Below are positions 1 through 8,003 of a DNA stretch of 64,000 bases, in pieces. Position 1 is the stretch's first letter. The number at the start of each line of letters is the position of its first letter. Source of the stretch: an uncultured Collinsella sp. (GTDB lineage Bacteria > Actinomycetota > Coriobacteriia > Coriobacteriales > Coriobacteriaceae). A program made the translations under genes and the position numbers. The stretch covers positions 42,511-106,510 of the forward strand of contig UQHS01000005.1 of assembly GCA_900540845.1 (NCBI GenBank). Reading direction: 5' to 3'. The notes beneath the pieces were generated by a model, which ran no database searches, was not told where the DNA came from, and saw nothing but the letters and a program-made list of their open reading frames with translations.

Positions 1-380
1 GCGGTCTGGACGACCGCTTTTATGCAGTTCACTCGCGCTATACCGGCGTCGACGAGGACGCGGTGCGCGCTCACCCCGAGCTCGAGGTGATCGCGAGTTC
101 TCCCGATGCCGGCTTGTATTTGGTGAAGAGCGTGGACAGTCGTCGGTTCTTTGTCTTTGGGCATCCTGAGTACGACGCCGACACGCTGCGCCTCGAGTAC
201 GAGCGCGACGTGCGCGCGGGGATCGACCCCGACGTGCCGGTGAACTACTTCCCCAACGACGACCCCACGCGCGAGCCGCTGTGCACGTGGCGTGCGCAGG
301 CGCAGCTCATCTACACCAATTGGCTCAACTACTATGTGTACCAAACCACGCCTTACGACGTGACCCGCGTGGGCGCGTAG
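1..380 (+). CDS. metA: Homoserine O-acyltransferase (MetA family), C-terminal part
   Basis: The reading frame is open at the left edge of the window and ends with TAG at 378-380, so only the last ~126 residues are present. The protein would activate homoserine with an acyl-CoA in methionine synthesis in the cytoplasm. The family signature is clear: a GHPEYD block carrying the His and Glu that join the catalytic Cys triad, then NYFPNDDP and a C-terminal NWLNYYVYQTTPYD. The block usually read as PHSR is here AVHSR. The region that decides between acetyl-CoA and succinyl-CoA lies upstream of the window, so the acyl donor cannot be told. It is followed by a 343-base non-coding stretch. Confidence 0.93.
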   Translation, partial: GLDDRFYAVHSRYTGVDEDAVRAHPELEVIASSPDAGLYLVKSVDSRRFFVFGHPEYDADTLRLEYERDVRAGIDPDVPVNYFPNDDPTREPLCTWRAQAQLIYTNWLNYYVYQTTPYDVTRVGA

Positions 381-428
381 AAGGCGGCAAAGCGGCGGAA
401 CGTCATTCGGCCGGCGTTGGCTGCCGCA

Positions 429-563
429 AATCGGGCGAAAAGGTAACGAATTTCTGATACGTCCGAGTACACGTCAAAAATAAACGAATGTATCTGGGCA
501 AATGATGCCCAGAAAGGGCTTCTACTCGGAGCGTCATGATATCCGTTACCTTTTCGCCCGATT
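429..563. repeat. Structured palindromic element A (135 nt)
   Basis: A perfect 20-bp inverted repeat (429-448 and 544-563) encloses a second stem, TCCGAGTA (462-469) with TACTCGGA (523-530), and an apical hairpin CTGGGCA (494-500) with TGCCCAG (506-512). It fills the gap between metA and pcrA. A related element lies at 50116-50251 with the same architecture and length, a conserved inner core, and entirely different outer arms. There is no U-tract after the outer stem, so a simple terminator is unlikely. Function unknown; a structured RNA or a non-autonomous palindromic repeat are both possible. Confidence 0.85.
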
Positions 564-633
564 CCGGGCTAAGCCTGGCCACAATCGAGGTTTTTCGGGT
601 GCCGCCGGGGTACATGTGGTTGGTTTTAGGGCA

Positions 634-664
634 TTGTCGCTTTGTCCATGCGCCTCGGTATACT
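634..664 (+). promoter_or_regulatory. Candidate pcrA promoter
   Basis: TTGTCG (634-639) and TATACT (659-664) are spaced by 19 bp, about 60 bp before the pcrA start. The -10 box is good; the -35 and the long spacing make this a moderate call. Confidence 0.4.
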
Positions 665-723
665 GATTGGGCTAAACGAGTGCCGGCCCGCAGGCTGGCC
701 GCGATGTATTTTGGAGTGAGAGC

Positions 724-3624
724 ATGACCGATCAGCCGAATTTGTGGGATACGGTGGCCTCTGTGCCGGCGTCGGTGGGGAATCCTGCGGCGATGCCGGA
801 TGCACAGGCCGAGTTGGCGCAGGGGGCACAGGTCGCGCCCGAGCCGGACGTTGTTCCGCTTGACGCCTATGGTGCGGTTGCCGAGCAAGTTGAGGTCCCT
901 GCGGATTATGTGCCTGTGGACTACGGGCCCGCGGCCGTGGAGCCCGCCGCGTATGTGCCGGCCCCTGCGCCCAGCTCAGCCCCCGCGCGTCCCCTGGTCG
1001 ATATCGACTCGCTCAACCCCGCTCAGCGCGAAGCGGTCCTCACCACCGAGGGCCCGCTGCTCGTGCTCGCGGGCGCCGGCTCCGGCAAGACGCGCGTCCT
1101 CACCTTCCGCATTGCCCGCATGATTGGCGACCTGGGCATTCGCCCTTGGCAGATTCTCGCCATCACGTTCACCAACAAGGCCGCGGCCGAGATGCGCGAG
1201 CGCCTTTCCGCCATGCTCCCCGACGGTGGCATGCGCGGCATGTGGGTGTGCACGTTCCACGCCATGTGCGTGCGCATCCTGCGCGAGGATGCCGACCTGC
1301 TCGGCTACACCGGCCAATTCACCATCTACGATGACGATGACTCCCGCCGCATGGTGCGCGAGATCATGACGCAGCTCGGCATCGAGCAAAAGCAGTACCC
1401 CATCAACATGATCCGCTCCAAGATCTCCACGGCGAAAAACGCCATGATCGGCCCGGAGGAGTTCATCGAGAAGGCGAATTCCCCGCAGGAGCAAAAGGCC
1501 GGTCAGGTGTACCTGGAGTTGGAGCGTCGCCTGCGCGCGGCAAACGCCATGGACTTCGACGACCTGCTCGTCCGCACGCTCGACTTGCTGCGCACTCGCC
1601 CCGAGGCGCTCGAGAAGTACCAGGAGCGCTTCCGCTACATCAGCGTCGACGAGTACCAGGACACCAACCACGTTCAGTACGAGATCGCCAACCTGCTCGC
1701 CGCCAAGTACCAGAACCTCATGGTTGTGGGCGACGACGACCAGTCCATTTACTCCTGGCGCGGCGCCGACATCTCGAACATCCTCGATTTCGAGAAGGAC
1801 TTCAAGCGGGCGAAGGTGGTCAAGCTCGAGCAAAACTACCGCTCTACCGGCCATATCCTCGGCGCCGCCAACGCGGTGGTGCGCAACAACTCGCAGCGCA
1901 AGGACAAGCGATTGTTCACCGATCTCGGCGACGGCGAGAAAATCCAGGCGTACCAGGCGAGCGACGAGCGCGACGAGGGGCGCTGGATCGCCGCTGAGAT
2001 CGAGAAACTCCGTGCCACCGGCATGAGTTACGACGACATGGCGGTCTTTTACCGCACAAACGCGCAGTCCCGTATCTTGGAAGATATGTTCCTGCGCGCC
2101 GGCGTGCCGTACAAGATCGTGGGCGGCACGCGATTCTTCGATCGTGCCGAGATCCGCGACGTCATGGCGTACCTCAAGATGATCGTGAACCCCGCCGACG
2201 AGATGAGCGTCAAGCGCGTCATCAACACGCCGCGCCGCGGTATTGGCTCCACGTCGATTTCCAAAATCGAGGACCTGGCGCGCTTCAACGGGTGCTCGTT
2301 CTTCCAGGCGTGCGAAATTGCCACCGCCGAGACGGGGATGTTCTCCGCCAAGGTCCGCAACGCCCTGGGCGGCTTTGTGAACATTGTGCGCGAGGGGCGT
2401 CGCATGGACGGCGAGCTCAAGGACGTCGTCGAGATGATCGTGGACAAGAGCGGCCTGGTGCAGGCATTTCGTGCCGAGGCCACGATGGAGGCCGAAAGCC
2501 GCGCCGAGAACATCCAGGAATTCCTGGGCGTCGCCGCTGAATTTGAGGAGACGCACGAGGATATCGAGGGCACGCTCGAGAGCCTTGAGGAGCTGCGCGC
2601 CGCCGGCGTGGCGGACGTCCCTGCGCCGGTTTCCGCATCGGTTGCGGGGGCTGCGGGGGGCGTGGGCGCCGCGGGGGCTGCGATGGCCGCGGGAGCCGGA
2701 GCCCTGGCAGGTACGCCGTCAGATCCTGCCGTGGTATCCGCCCCTGTTCCCACCGCCGCCGCGCTGGCCGCAGCCGAGGTCGAGCGCATGTACGGCCCGC
2801 TCGCCTGCAAGGCTCTGCCCGCTCTGCTCGAGTGGCTCGCCCTGCGCAGCGATCTCGACGCACTCGCCGGCGACACGCACGCCATTACCATGATGACCGT
2901 GCATTCCGCAAAGGGCTTGGAGTTCCCCGCCGTGTTCGTGGCCGGTATGGAGGAGAGCATCTTCCCGCATGTCGCCGGTTGGACGGACGACGACCCCGCG
3001 AAGCTGGAAGAGGAGCGCCGCCTGGCCTACGTTGCCATCACGCGCGCACGCAAGCGGCTGTTCCTTACCTATGCGGCCACGCGTCGCACGTACGGCTCAA
3101 CGCAGGCCAACCCGCGTTCGCGTTTTGTAAACGAGATTCCTGCCGAGCACATTGAGTTCTCGGGCATCGGCTCGTCTGGTTTCGAGGGCACTGGCTGGGA
3201 GAAGCGCGGCGATCGACGCGGTACGTTTGGTTCGGGCCGGGGCTCCGACATGTACGGAGGCCGCGTGTTCGGATCGTACACGCGCTCGACGCCGGGGGCT
3301 CAGCGGCGCACGAGCATCAGTCCCGACGCGGGGCGTGTGGGCGCGACGGGCTCCGATGTGGGCTCGACCTCCCGCAAGCCCGCGACGTTTGGGTCGGGTG
3401 CGCCGCGCCCCAAGAAGACGCAGGTCTCCGCGACGGTTGAGCGTGAGCGCGATGCCGCTGCCGCCGCGACGAGCTTTGCTGCCGGCGACCGCGTGAGCCA
3501 CAAGACGTTTGGCCCGGGCACGGTCATCTCCGCCGCGGGCGACATGATCGAGGTTCAGTTTGAGCGCTCTGGTCAGACCAAGAAGCTCATGAAGGGGTTC
3601 GCGCCTATCGTCAAGTTGACGTAG
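724..3624 (+). CDS. pcrA: ATP-dependent DNA helicase PcrA/UvrD
   Basis: Superfamily 1A 3'-5' helicase that unwinds DNA in nucleotide excision repair and replication restart. The 966-residue product has the Walker A AGAGSGKTR near residue 118, then TFTNKAA, DEYQDTN, GDDDQSIYSWRGAD, and late motifs MTVHSAKGLEFP and YVAITRA. The C terminus ends in the Tudor-like RNA polymerase-binding fold starting GDRVSHKTFGPGTV. The start ATG has a GGAG site. It is longer than typical PcrA (~720-780 aa) because of a ~95-residue Pro/Ala/Val-rich N-terminal extension, an Ala/Gly-rich low-complexity insert around residues 630-685 in the 2B region, and a Gly/Ser/Arg-rich linker before the C-terminal fold. Confidence 0.96.
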   Translation: MTDQPNLWDTVASVPASVGNPAAMPDAQAELAQGAQVAPEPDVVPLDAYGAVAEQVEVPADYVPVDYGPAAVEPAAYVPAPAPSSAPARPLVDIDSLNPAQREAVLTTEGPLLVLAGAGSGKTRVLTFRIARMIGDLGIRPWQILAITFTNKAAAEMRERLSAMLPDGGMRGMWVCTFHAMCVRILREDADLLGYTGQFTIYDDDDSRRMVREIMTQLGIEQKQYPINMIRSKISTAKNAMIGPEEFIEKANSPQEQKAGQVYLELERRLRAANAMDFDDLLVRTLDLLRTRPEALEKYQERFRYISVDEYQDTNHVQYEIANLLAAKYQNLMVVGDDDQSIYSWRGADISNILDFEKDFKRAKVVKLEQNYRSTGHILGAANAVVRNNSQRKDKRLFTDLGDGEKIQAYQASDERDEGRWIAAEIEKLRATGMSYDDMAVFYRTNAQSRILEDMFLRAGVPYKIVGGTRFFDRAEIRDVMAYLKMIVNPADEMSVKRVINTPRRGIGSTSISKIEDLARFNGCSFFQACEIATAETGMFSAKVRNALGGFVNIVREGRRMDGELKDVVEMIVDKSGLVQAFRAEATMEAESRAENIQEFLGVAAEFEETHEDIEGTLESLEELRAAGVADVPAPVSASVAGAAGGVGAAGAAMAAGAGALAGTPSDPAVVSAPVPTAAALAAAEVERMYGPLACKALPALLEWLALRSDLDALAGDTHAITMMTVHSAKGLEFPAVFVAGMEESIFPHVAGWTDDDPAKLEEERRLAYVAITRARKRLFLTYAATRRTYGSTQANPRSRFVNEIPAEHIEFSGIGSSGFEGTGWEKRGDRRGTFGSGRGSDMYGGRVFGSYTRSTPGAQRRTSISPDAGRVGATGSDVGSTSRKPATFGSGAPRPKKTQVSATVERERDAAAAATSFAAGDRVSHKTFGPGTVISAAGDMIEVQFERSGQTKKLMKGFAPIVKLT

Positions 3625-3767
3625 AGGTGTGCGCCCGCGCCGGCGTGCGTTTCGTAAAACCCCGGCACCTGTCCAATGCCCCCCCCCGGCACCTTTGGCC
3701 CACTTTCTGCCAATGGCGCTGGGGGATGTTGCAGGCGGGTGGTATCGGGCCCATGGCGTTGTGGATG

Positions 3768-3828
3768 AGGGTAAGATTGTCAAAAATCGCGCCCCAATGC
3801 AGGCTCATTTTCGACATTCTTACCCTCG
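3768..3828. repeat. Imperfect inverted repeat downstream of pcrA
   Basis: GAGGGTAAGATTGTCAAAAA at the left is mirrored by a right arm ending in CTTACCCTC with two mismatches over 21 bp, separated by a 19-nt loop. It lies in the 332-base gap between pcrA and the BrnQ-type gene, which also holds two copies of CCCCGGCACCT near 3660-3695. There is no clean U-tract. It could end pcrA transcription or be a dispersed repeat; I see no gene here. Confidence 0.5.
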
Positions 3829-3890
3829 CTGCGGCCCATATGCCTGCGTTTCCTTGCTTGACGCGAAGCCCGCTGCGCCGGCTCTCCGTG

Positions 3891-3919
3891 TTGTGGGAAT
3901 AACTCCGCTCTGGTAAAGT
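3891..3919 (+). promoter_or_regulatory. Candidate promoter of branched-chain amino acid symporter
   Basis: TTGTGG (3891-3896) and TAAAGT (3914-3919) are separated by exactly 17 bp, 38 bp before the chosen ATG. Confidence 0.5.
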
Positions 3920-3956
3920 ACCAGCACAATCTTTCAGCCTCGTGAGCGGAGCGACT

Positions 3957-5258
3957 ATGACCACCGGCAAGCTGACCTCCAGACAGTCCCTTTTTGTGGG
4001 CGTCACGCTATTTTCGATGTTCTTCGGCGCGGGCAACCTGATTATTCCGCCGTTACTTGGCCTGCAGGCGGGTGAAGCCGTGGTTCCCGCCATGATCGGT
4101 TTCCTCATCACGGGCATCGGCCTTCCGATGATGGGCATCATCGCGGTTGGTCTTGCTGGCACTATCCGCGACCTTGCCTCGCGCGTCCATCCGTTGTTCG
4201 CGCACGTGTTCGTGGCGGCGATTTACCTGGCAATTGGTCCCTGTCTGGCCATTCCGCGCACGTCGTCGACGTCGTTCGAGATGTTCGAGCCGCTGCTTCC
4301 GGCGGGTATATCGCTCGAGATGGCGCGCCTGCTGTTCTCGGTTGTCTTCTTTGCCGCCGCCTACCTGCTCGCGATGCACCCCAACGCGCTGACGCGCCTG
4401 CTCGGCCGCATCACCGGCCCCGCGCTCATTGCTCTGCTGGTTTTTGTGATCGGCGCCGCGCTGTTCGACCCCGCACCCGCTTTGCAGGCTGCACATAGCA
4501 CCTACGCTTCGGCGCCTGCGATGTCGGGATTCCTCATGGGGTATCAGACCATGGACCTACTCGCGTCCCTGACATTCGGCATCGTCATCGCCACGAATAT
4601 CCGCGAGCTGGGCGTCACGGATGACGCCGGTCTCACGCGCGAGGTCTCGCGTGCGGGTATTTTTGCCGGCCTGCTCATGGGTGGCATTTATTGCGGCCTT
4701 GCCCTTGTGGGCGTGAACATCGCCGCCGAGATGCCCAACGCAACGAACGGAGCAGAGATCCTCGCCGCCTCTGCGGGCCAGCACTTTGGCGTGGTGGGAA
4801 CCGTGGTTGTTGCTGCAATCTTCCTGCTCGCGTGCCTTAACGTCTGCATCGGCCTCATCAGCTGCTGCGGCACATATTTCGCCGACGAGTTCCCGCGCGT
4901 TTCCTATCGTACGTGGGCGCTCGGGTTTGCGGTCTTCTCTTGCGTGGTGTCCAACTTTGGCCTCGATGCCATCCTGGCGTTTTCGGTGCCGCTGCTCAAC
5001 GCCATGTATCCCATGGCGATTGTGCTGGTTGTGATGGGTATGCTGTACAAGGTGTGCGATCGCATGCCGGCCCTGTGGCCGTGCGTCGTGGGCCTGACGG
5101 GCATCGTGAGCGTGCTCACGGCGGTGCGCGATGCGTTCTTCCCAGGCGCGCTGGCGGGTCTGGACGCCGCGCCGTTGGCGGATGTCGGCCTGGGCTGGGT
5201 TGCGCCCGCTTTGTTCGGCGTATTACTGGGGCTGTTGTTCTCGCTCGATCGAAAGTAG
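3957..5258 (+). CDS. brnQ: Branched-chain amino acid:cation symporter (LIVCS/BrnQ family)
   Basis: Secondary transporter that takes up leucine, isoleucine and valine with Na+ or H+. The N terminus has the family block LFSMFFGAGNLIIPPLLG, and the 433-residue chain shows about twelve hydrophobic segments, as usual for the family. ATG 3957 is preferred because GCGGAG lies 6-9 bases upstream; an in-frame GTG at 3942 lacks a site. The gene stands alone with its own promoter and is followed by repeats and an inverted repeat. Substrate is inferred from family only. Confidence 0.9.
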   Translation: MTTGKLTSRQSLFVGVTLFSMFFGAGNLIIPPLLGLQAGEAVVPAMIGFLITGIGLPMMGIIAVGLAGTIRDLASRVHPLFAHVFVAAIYLAIGPCLAIPRTSSTSFEMFEPLLPAGISLEMARLLFSVVFFAAAYLLAMHPNALTRLLGRITGPALIALLVFVIGAALFDPAPALQAAHSTYASAPAMSGFLMGYQTMDLLASLTFGIVIATNIRELGVTDDAGLTREVSRAGIFAGLLMGGIYCGLALVGVNIAAEMPNATNGAEILAASAGQHFGVVGTVVVAAIFLLACLNVCIGLISCCGTYFADEFPRVSYRTWALGFAVFSCVVSNFGLDAILAFSVPLLNAMYPMAIVLVVMGMLYKVCDRMPALWPCVVGLTGIVSVLTAVRDAFFPGALAGLDAAPLADVGLGWVAPALFGVLLGLLFSLDRK

Positions 5259-5280
5259 GTCAAAAGCGGGCGCGGCCCCG

Positions 5281-5366
5281 TCGCCTCAACTTGCAATCGC
5301 CTCGTTTCAACCTGAGATTCCTCCTTCGCTTCAACCCGCGATCCCCCTTCGCTTCAGCCTGCGATC
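5281..5366. repeat. Degenerate short tandem repeat (4 units)
   Basis: Four adjacent degenerate units of 18-23 bp run at 5281-5298, 5299-5320, 5321-5343 and 5344-5366; the last two share CCTTCGCTTCA and end in GCGATC. They follow the brnQ stop and directly precede a strong inverted repeat. No coding potential is evident, and units are adjacent without spacers. Confidence 0.6.
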
Positions 5367-5367
5367 T

Positions 5368-5424
5368 CGAGTGAGCGCTTTTCCTTCGTTTGAGATTCTC
5401 AAAGATAGGAAAAGCGCTCACTCG
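5368..5424. repeat. Perfect 17-bp inverted repeat after brnQ
   Basis: CGAGTGAGCGCTTTTCC (5368-5384) is repeated inverted at 5408-5424 around a 23-nt spacer. It may act as a bidirectional hairpin terminator for brnQ, but no U-tract follows the arm. With the tandem repeats it makes up most of the 328-base gap before the ROK kinase. Confidence 0.6.
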
Positions 5425-5586
5425 CGTAGGGGGAGGAGCGGCGGCAAGGCGCGGCGGGTGCGGCGACGCGACGGGACATGGATGGCCCGAAGGCGGGCGA
5501 TGTCACATGGGCGCGCGCGATAGCGGTATAGTGGGGGCTGGTGATTGAGGCGGGCTTTCGAGCCCGTGTATCGAAAGGAGCCGGCA

Positions 5587-6549
5587 ATGCCCGACAGCAA
5601 GCAGTATTACATCGGTATCGATGTGGGTGGCACCTCCGTTAAGGAGGGGTTGTTCGACGAGAACGGTACCCTGCTTGGTAAGGTGAGCGTTCCCACGCCG
5701 TCTCTTGCCGAGGAAGCCGGATACGCTGCGGTCGTGGGCGGTATCGAGGAGCTCATGGGTTCCGTCCAGCAGCCCATGCTGTTTGTGCGCGGCGTCGGCC
5801 TGGCGCTTCCCTGCCCGGTGCCCGCCAGCGGCAACATCACGCTTGCGGCAAACATCAAGATCAACGCGCCGGAGCTCAAGGCGGCTCTTGAATCTCGTTG
5901 CCCCAACGCGGCCGTGCGATATGTGAACGACGCGAATGCTGCCGCCATGGGCGAGCTTTGGCGTGGTAGCGCCAAGGGTCATCGCAGCATGGTGATGGTC
6001 ACGATCGGCACCGGTTTGGGCGGCGGCGTCGTGGTGAACGGCGACGTCATCGACGGTGCATTTGGCGCGGGCGGCGAGATTGGCCACATGTGCGTCAATC
6101 CCGACGAGACGCGCACGTGCGGCTGCGGCAACAAGGGCTGTTTGGAGCAGTATGCCTCGGCAACGGGCGTGGTGAGCAATTACCTGCGCGAGTGCGAGGC
6201 CCGCGGCGTTGAGCCCATCGAGCTGTCCGGTACGAGCGATTCCCGCTCTGTGTTCCAGGCGTGCCGCGAGGGCGACGAGGTTGCCCTGGCTGCCGTGGAC
6301 GCCATGACCGAGTACCTGTCGCGTGGTCTCCAGATCATTTCTGCCGTGGTCGACCCCGAGGTGTACGTTTTGGGCGGCGGCGCATCCGCCTCTGCCGATG
6401 TGTATCTCGAGCAGCTGCGCTCCAAGTTTGCCGCTCGCGCCCTATCCGTTAGCGTGAAGACTCCCATTGAGGTCGCCGAGCTGGGTAACGACGCGGGCAT
6501 CATCGGCGCTGCTTACGTGGCGCTGCGAGCCTCTTCCTGCGAGGTATAA
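5587..6549 (+). CDS. glk: ROK-family glucokinase
   Basis: Cytoplasmic sugar kinase, most likely phosphorylating glucose at C6 with ATP. The 320-residue chain opens with the phosphate-binding DVGGTSVKEG, has GTGLGGGVV and the GGEIGH motif, and carries the ROK zinc signature CGCGNKGCLEQYAS. There is no N-terminal helix-turn-helix, so it is a kinase and not a NagC/XylR-type repressor. Start ATG 5587 follows AAAGGAG at good spacing; an upstream in-frame start (5545) has none. N-acetylmannosamine or another hexose could be the true substrate. Confidence 0.88.
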   Translation: MPDSKQYYIGIDVGGTSVKEGLFDENGTLLGKVSVPTPSLAEEAGYAAVVGGIEELMGSVQQPMLFVRGVGLALPCPVPASGNITLAANIKINAPELKAALESRCPNAAVRYVNDANAAAMGELWRGSAKGHRSMVMVTIGTGLGGGVVVNGDVIDGAFGAGGEIGHMCVNPDETRTCGCGNKGCLEQYASATGVVSNYLRECEARGVEPIELSGTSDSRSVFQACREGDEVALAAVDAMTEYLSRGLQIISAVVDPEVYVLGGGASASADVYLEQLRSKFAARALSVSVKTPIEVAELGNDAGIIGAAYVALRASSCEV

Positions 6550-6596
6550 CTCGGAAGACGCTGGGTGCTTCTCCCTGCGAGGTGCAAGCGCAGGGT

Positions 6597-6645
6597 AGCG
6601 CGGCGCGCCACGGTGCACATGCTCCGTTAGCGCGCCGCGCTTTTT
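6597..6645. terminator. Bidirectional terminator between glk and MFS gene
   Basis: AGCGCGGCGCGC (6597-6608) pairs with GCGCGCCGCGCT (6630-6641) and a T5 run follows on the plus strand. The two flanking genes converge, and the hairpin overlaps the 3' end of the minus-strand MFS gene. Confidence 0.8.
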
Positions 6646-7847
6646 GCGTTTCCCCCGGTTTTACGCACCGCAAGCTCGGCAAGAACGGTGTTTGCGCAGA
6701 AAAGCGCGGCGATCATGACGGGAATGAGCGCCGCCCCGCCAGCCTCCGCGACGAGCCCGAAGATGGGCGGAACGAGCATCGAGCCCGCATAAGCGCAGGC
6801 CATCTGAAGGCTGACCAGCCCCTGCGACGCTTTCGATCCAAAGCGCTTAGGCGTAAGGGCGACGATGCTGGGGTAAATGGGCGCGCAACCCAAACCCATG
6901 AGAAGAATGGAGACGCCCGCGGCGACTGTTCCATCGAGCGCCAGCAGGCCCAGCAGGCCGCATGCGATGAGCGCCTGTCCAACGCGAATCTGGTTTTCGC
7001 TGGTAAGCCATTGCGCGATGAAGCCGGAAACAAGTCGGCCGACGGTGATGCCGAGGTAGAACTGGGCGACGATGGACGCCGCCGTTGCCGTGCCTATTCC
7101 GCGAACCATGACCAGGTAGCTTGCGATCCACAGTCCAACAGAGCCCTCAAGAGCACAGTAACAGCCAAACGACCCGATTGACGCGATGGCTCCGGGAAGC
7201 CTGAGCAGCTCACGATTGGTAAGAGGGCTGCTCGTGTCATCGGAGTTGGCGGGCTCGGAGCTTGCGGCGGAAGGCTCGTCGCCGTCGACTGCGCGGGGGT
7301 CGGTGGTTTTCCAAAGCGGAAGCGAGAAGAGCAAGACGGCGGTGATTGCGGCCTGAATGATGCCAATCGCGATGTATCCTCCATGCCAGCTCATGGGCCC
7401 TGCCAGCGCCCAACCCATAACAAGTGGGCCAATGCTCGCGCCAATGCCCCAGCAGCAATGGAGCCAGCTCATGTGGCGCGCTCCGTAATGAAGGGCAACA
7501 TAGTTGTTGAGAACCGAGTCGATCGCACCCGCTCCGAGTCCGTAGGGGAGGGCGATGAGGCAGAGCTGCCAAAACGATTGGGCCGCGGAGAAGCCGAGAA
7601 TCGCCCCAGCGGTGAGGGCAACCGAAAGCGCCGTGAGGCGCCCCGTGCCAAGGCGATGCACAAGTCGAGCGGTGAGCAGCGAGGACACGATGGTGCAGCA
7701 CGAGATGATGATCGAGATGACGCTTTGAGCAGCAATGGGAGCGCCGAGGTCGATATGTATGACGGGCCAAGCGGTACCCAGGAGCGAATCGGGGAGACCC
7801 AGCGAAATAAAGGTGAGATAGATGACGGCGAGAAGAAGAGATGCCAT
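6627..7847 (-). CDS. Major facilitator superfamily transporter
   Basis: Integral membrane transporter of 406 residues with about twelve hydrophobic segments and a charged central loop (DGDEPSAASSEPANSDD) after segment six, typical of MFS proteins. The N-terminal sequence with FISLGLPDSLLGTAWP resembles the FucP/YbjJ-like sugar or drug permeases of Firmicutes and Actinobacteria. It lies downstream of the PHP-phosphatase gene in the same direction, with a 156-base gap containing a hairpin. The substrate cannot be assigned. Confidence 0.85.
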   Translation of the reverse strand: MASLLLAVIYLTFISLGLPDSLLGTAWPVIHIDLGAPIAAQSVISIIISCCTIVSSLLTARLVHRLGTGRLTALSVALTAGAILGFSAAQSFWQLCLIALPYGLGAGAIDSVLNNYVALHYGARHMSWLHCCWGIGASIGPLVMGWALAGPMSWHGGYIAIGIIQAAITAVLLFSLPLWKTTDPRAVDGDEPSAASSEPANSDDTSSPLTNRELLRLPGAIASIGSFGCYCALEGSVGLWIASYLVMVRGIGTATAASIVAQFYLGITVGRLVSGFIAQWLTSENQIRVGQALIACGLLGLLALDGTVAAGVSILLMGLGCAPIYPSIVALTPKRFGSKASQGLVSLQMACAYAGSMLVPPIFGLVAEAGGAALIPVMIAALFCANTVLAELAVRKTGGNAKSAAR

Positions 7848-7953
7848 AGATGCTCCGAAGCTGATGGAGGGGGACGGATATGGGCTGGATGGGGCGAGGC
7901 CACGAAGGCTGGGCGCGCCGCGGTGCGCCCGCTGAAAGACGGGTGTTCGAAGC

Positions 7954-7983
7954 CCCGCAAGGGCGGGTACGCGACCTTGCGGG
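7954..7983. terminator. Hairpin between hisJ and the MFS gene
   Basis: CCCGCAAGG (7954-7962) pairs with CCTTGCGGG (7975-7983). It follows the minus-strand PHP gene and precedes the MFS gene. No U-tract is seen, so it may be a weak attenuator or an RNA-stability hairpin rather than a full terminator. Confidence 0.4.
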
Positions 7984-8003
7984 CAGCCCTGACCTGATTT
8001 TGG

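Noticed and set aside
429..563. Element A as a simple terminator of metA
   Set aside because: Outer arms are 95 nt apart, nested stems are present and no U-tract follows; a relative exists at 50116.
976..2556. 526-residue minus-strand reading frame within pcrA
   Set aside because: It is an antisense frame created by GC-rich codon bias; the plus strand has full helicase motifs.
5281..5366. Possible CRISPR array
   Set aside because: Units are degenerate and without unique spacers, and no cas gene is near.
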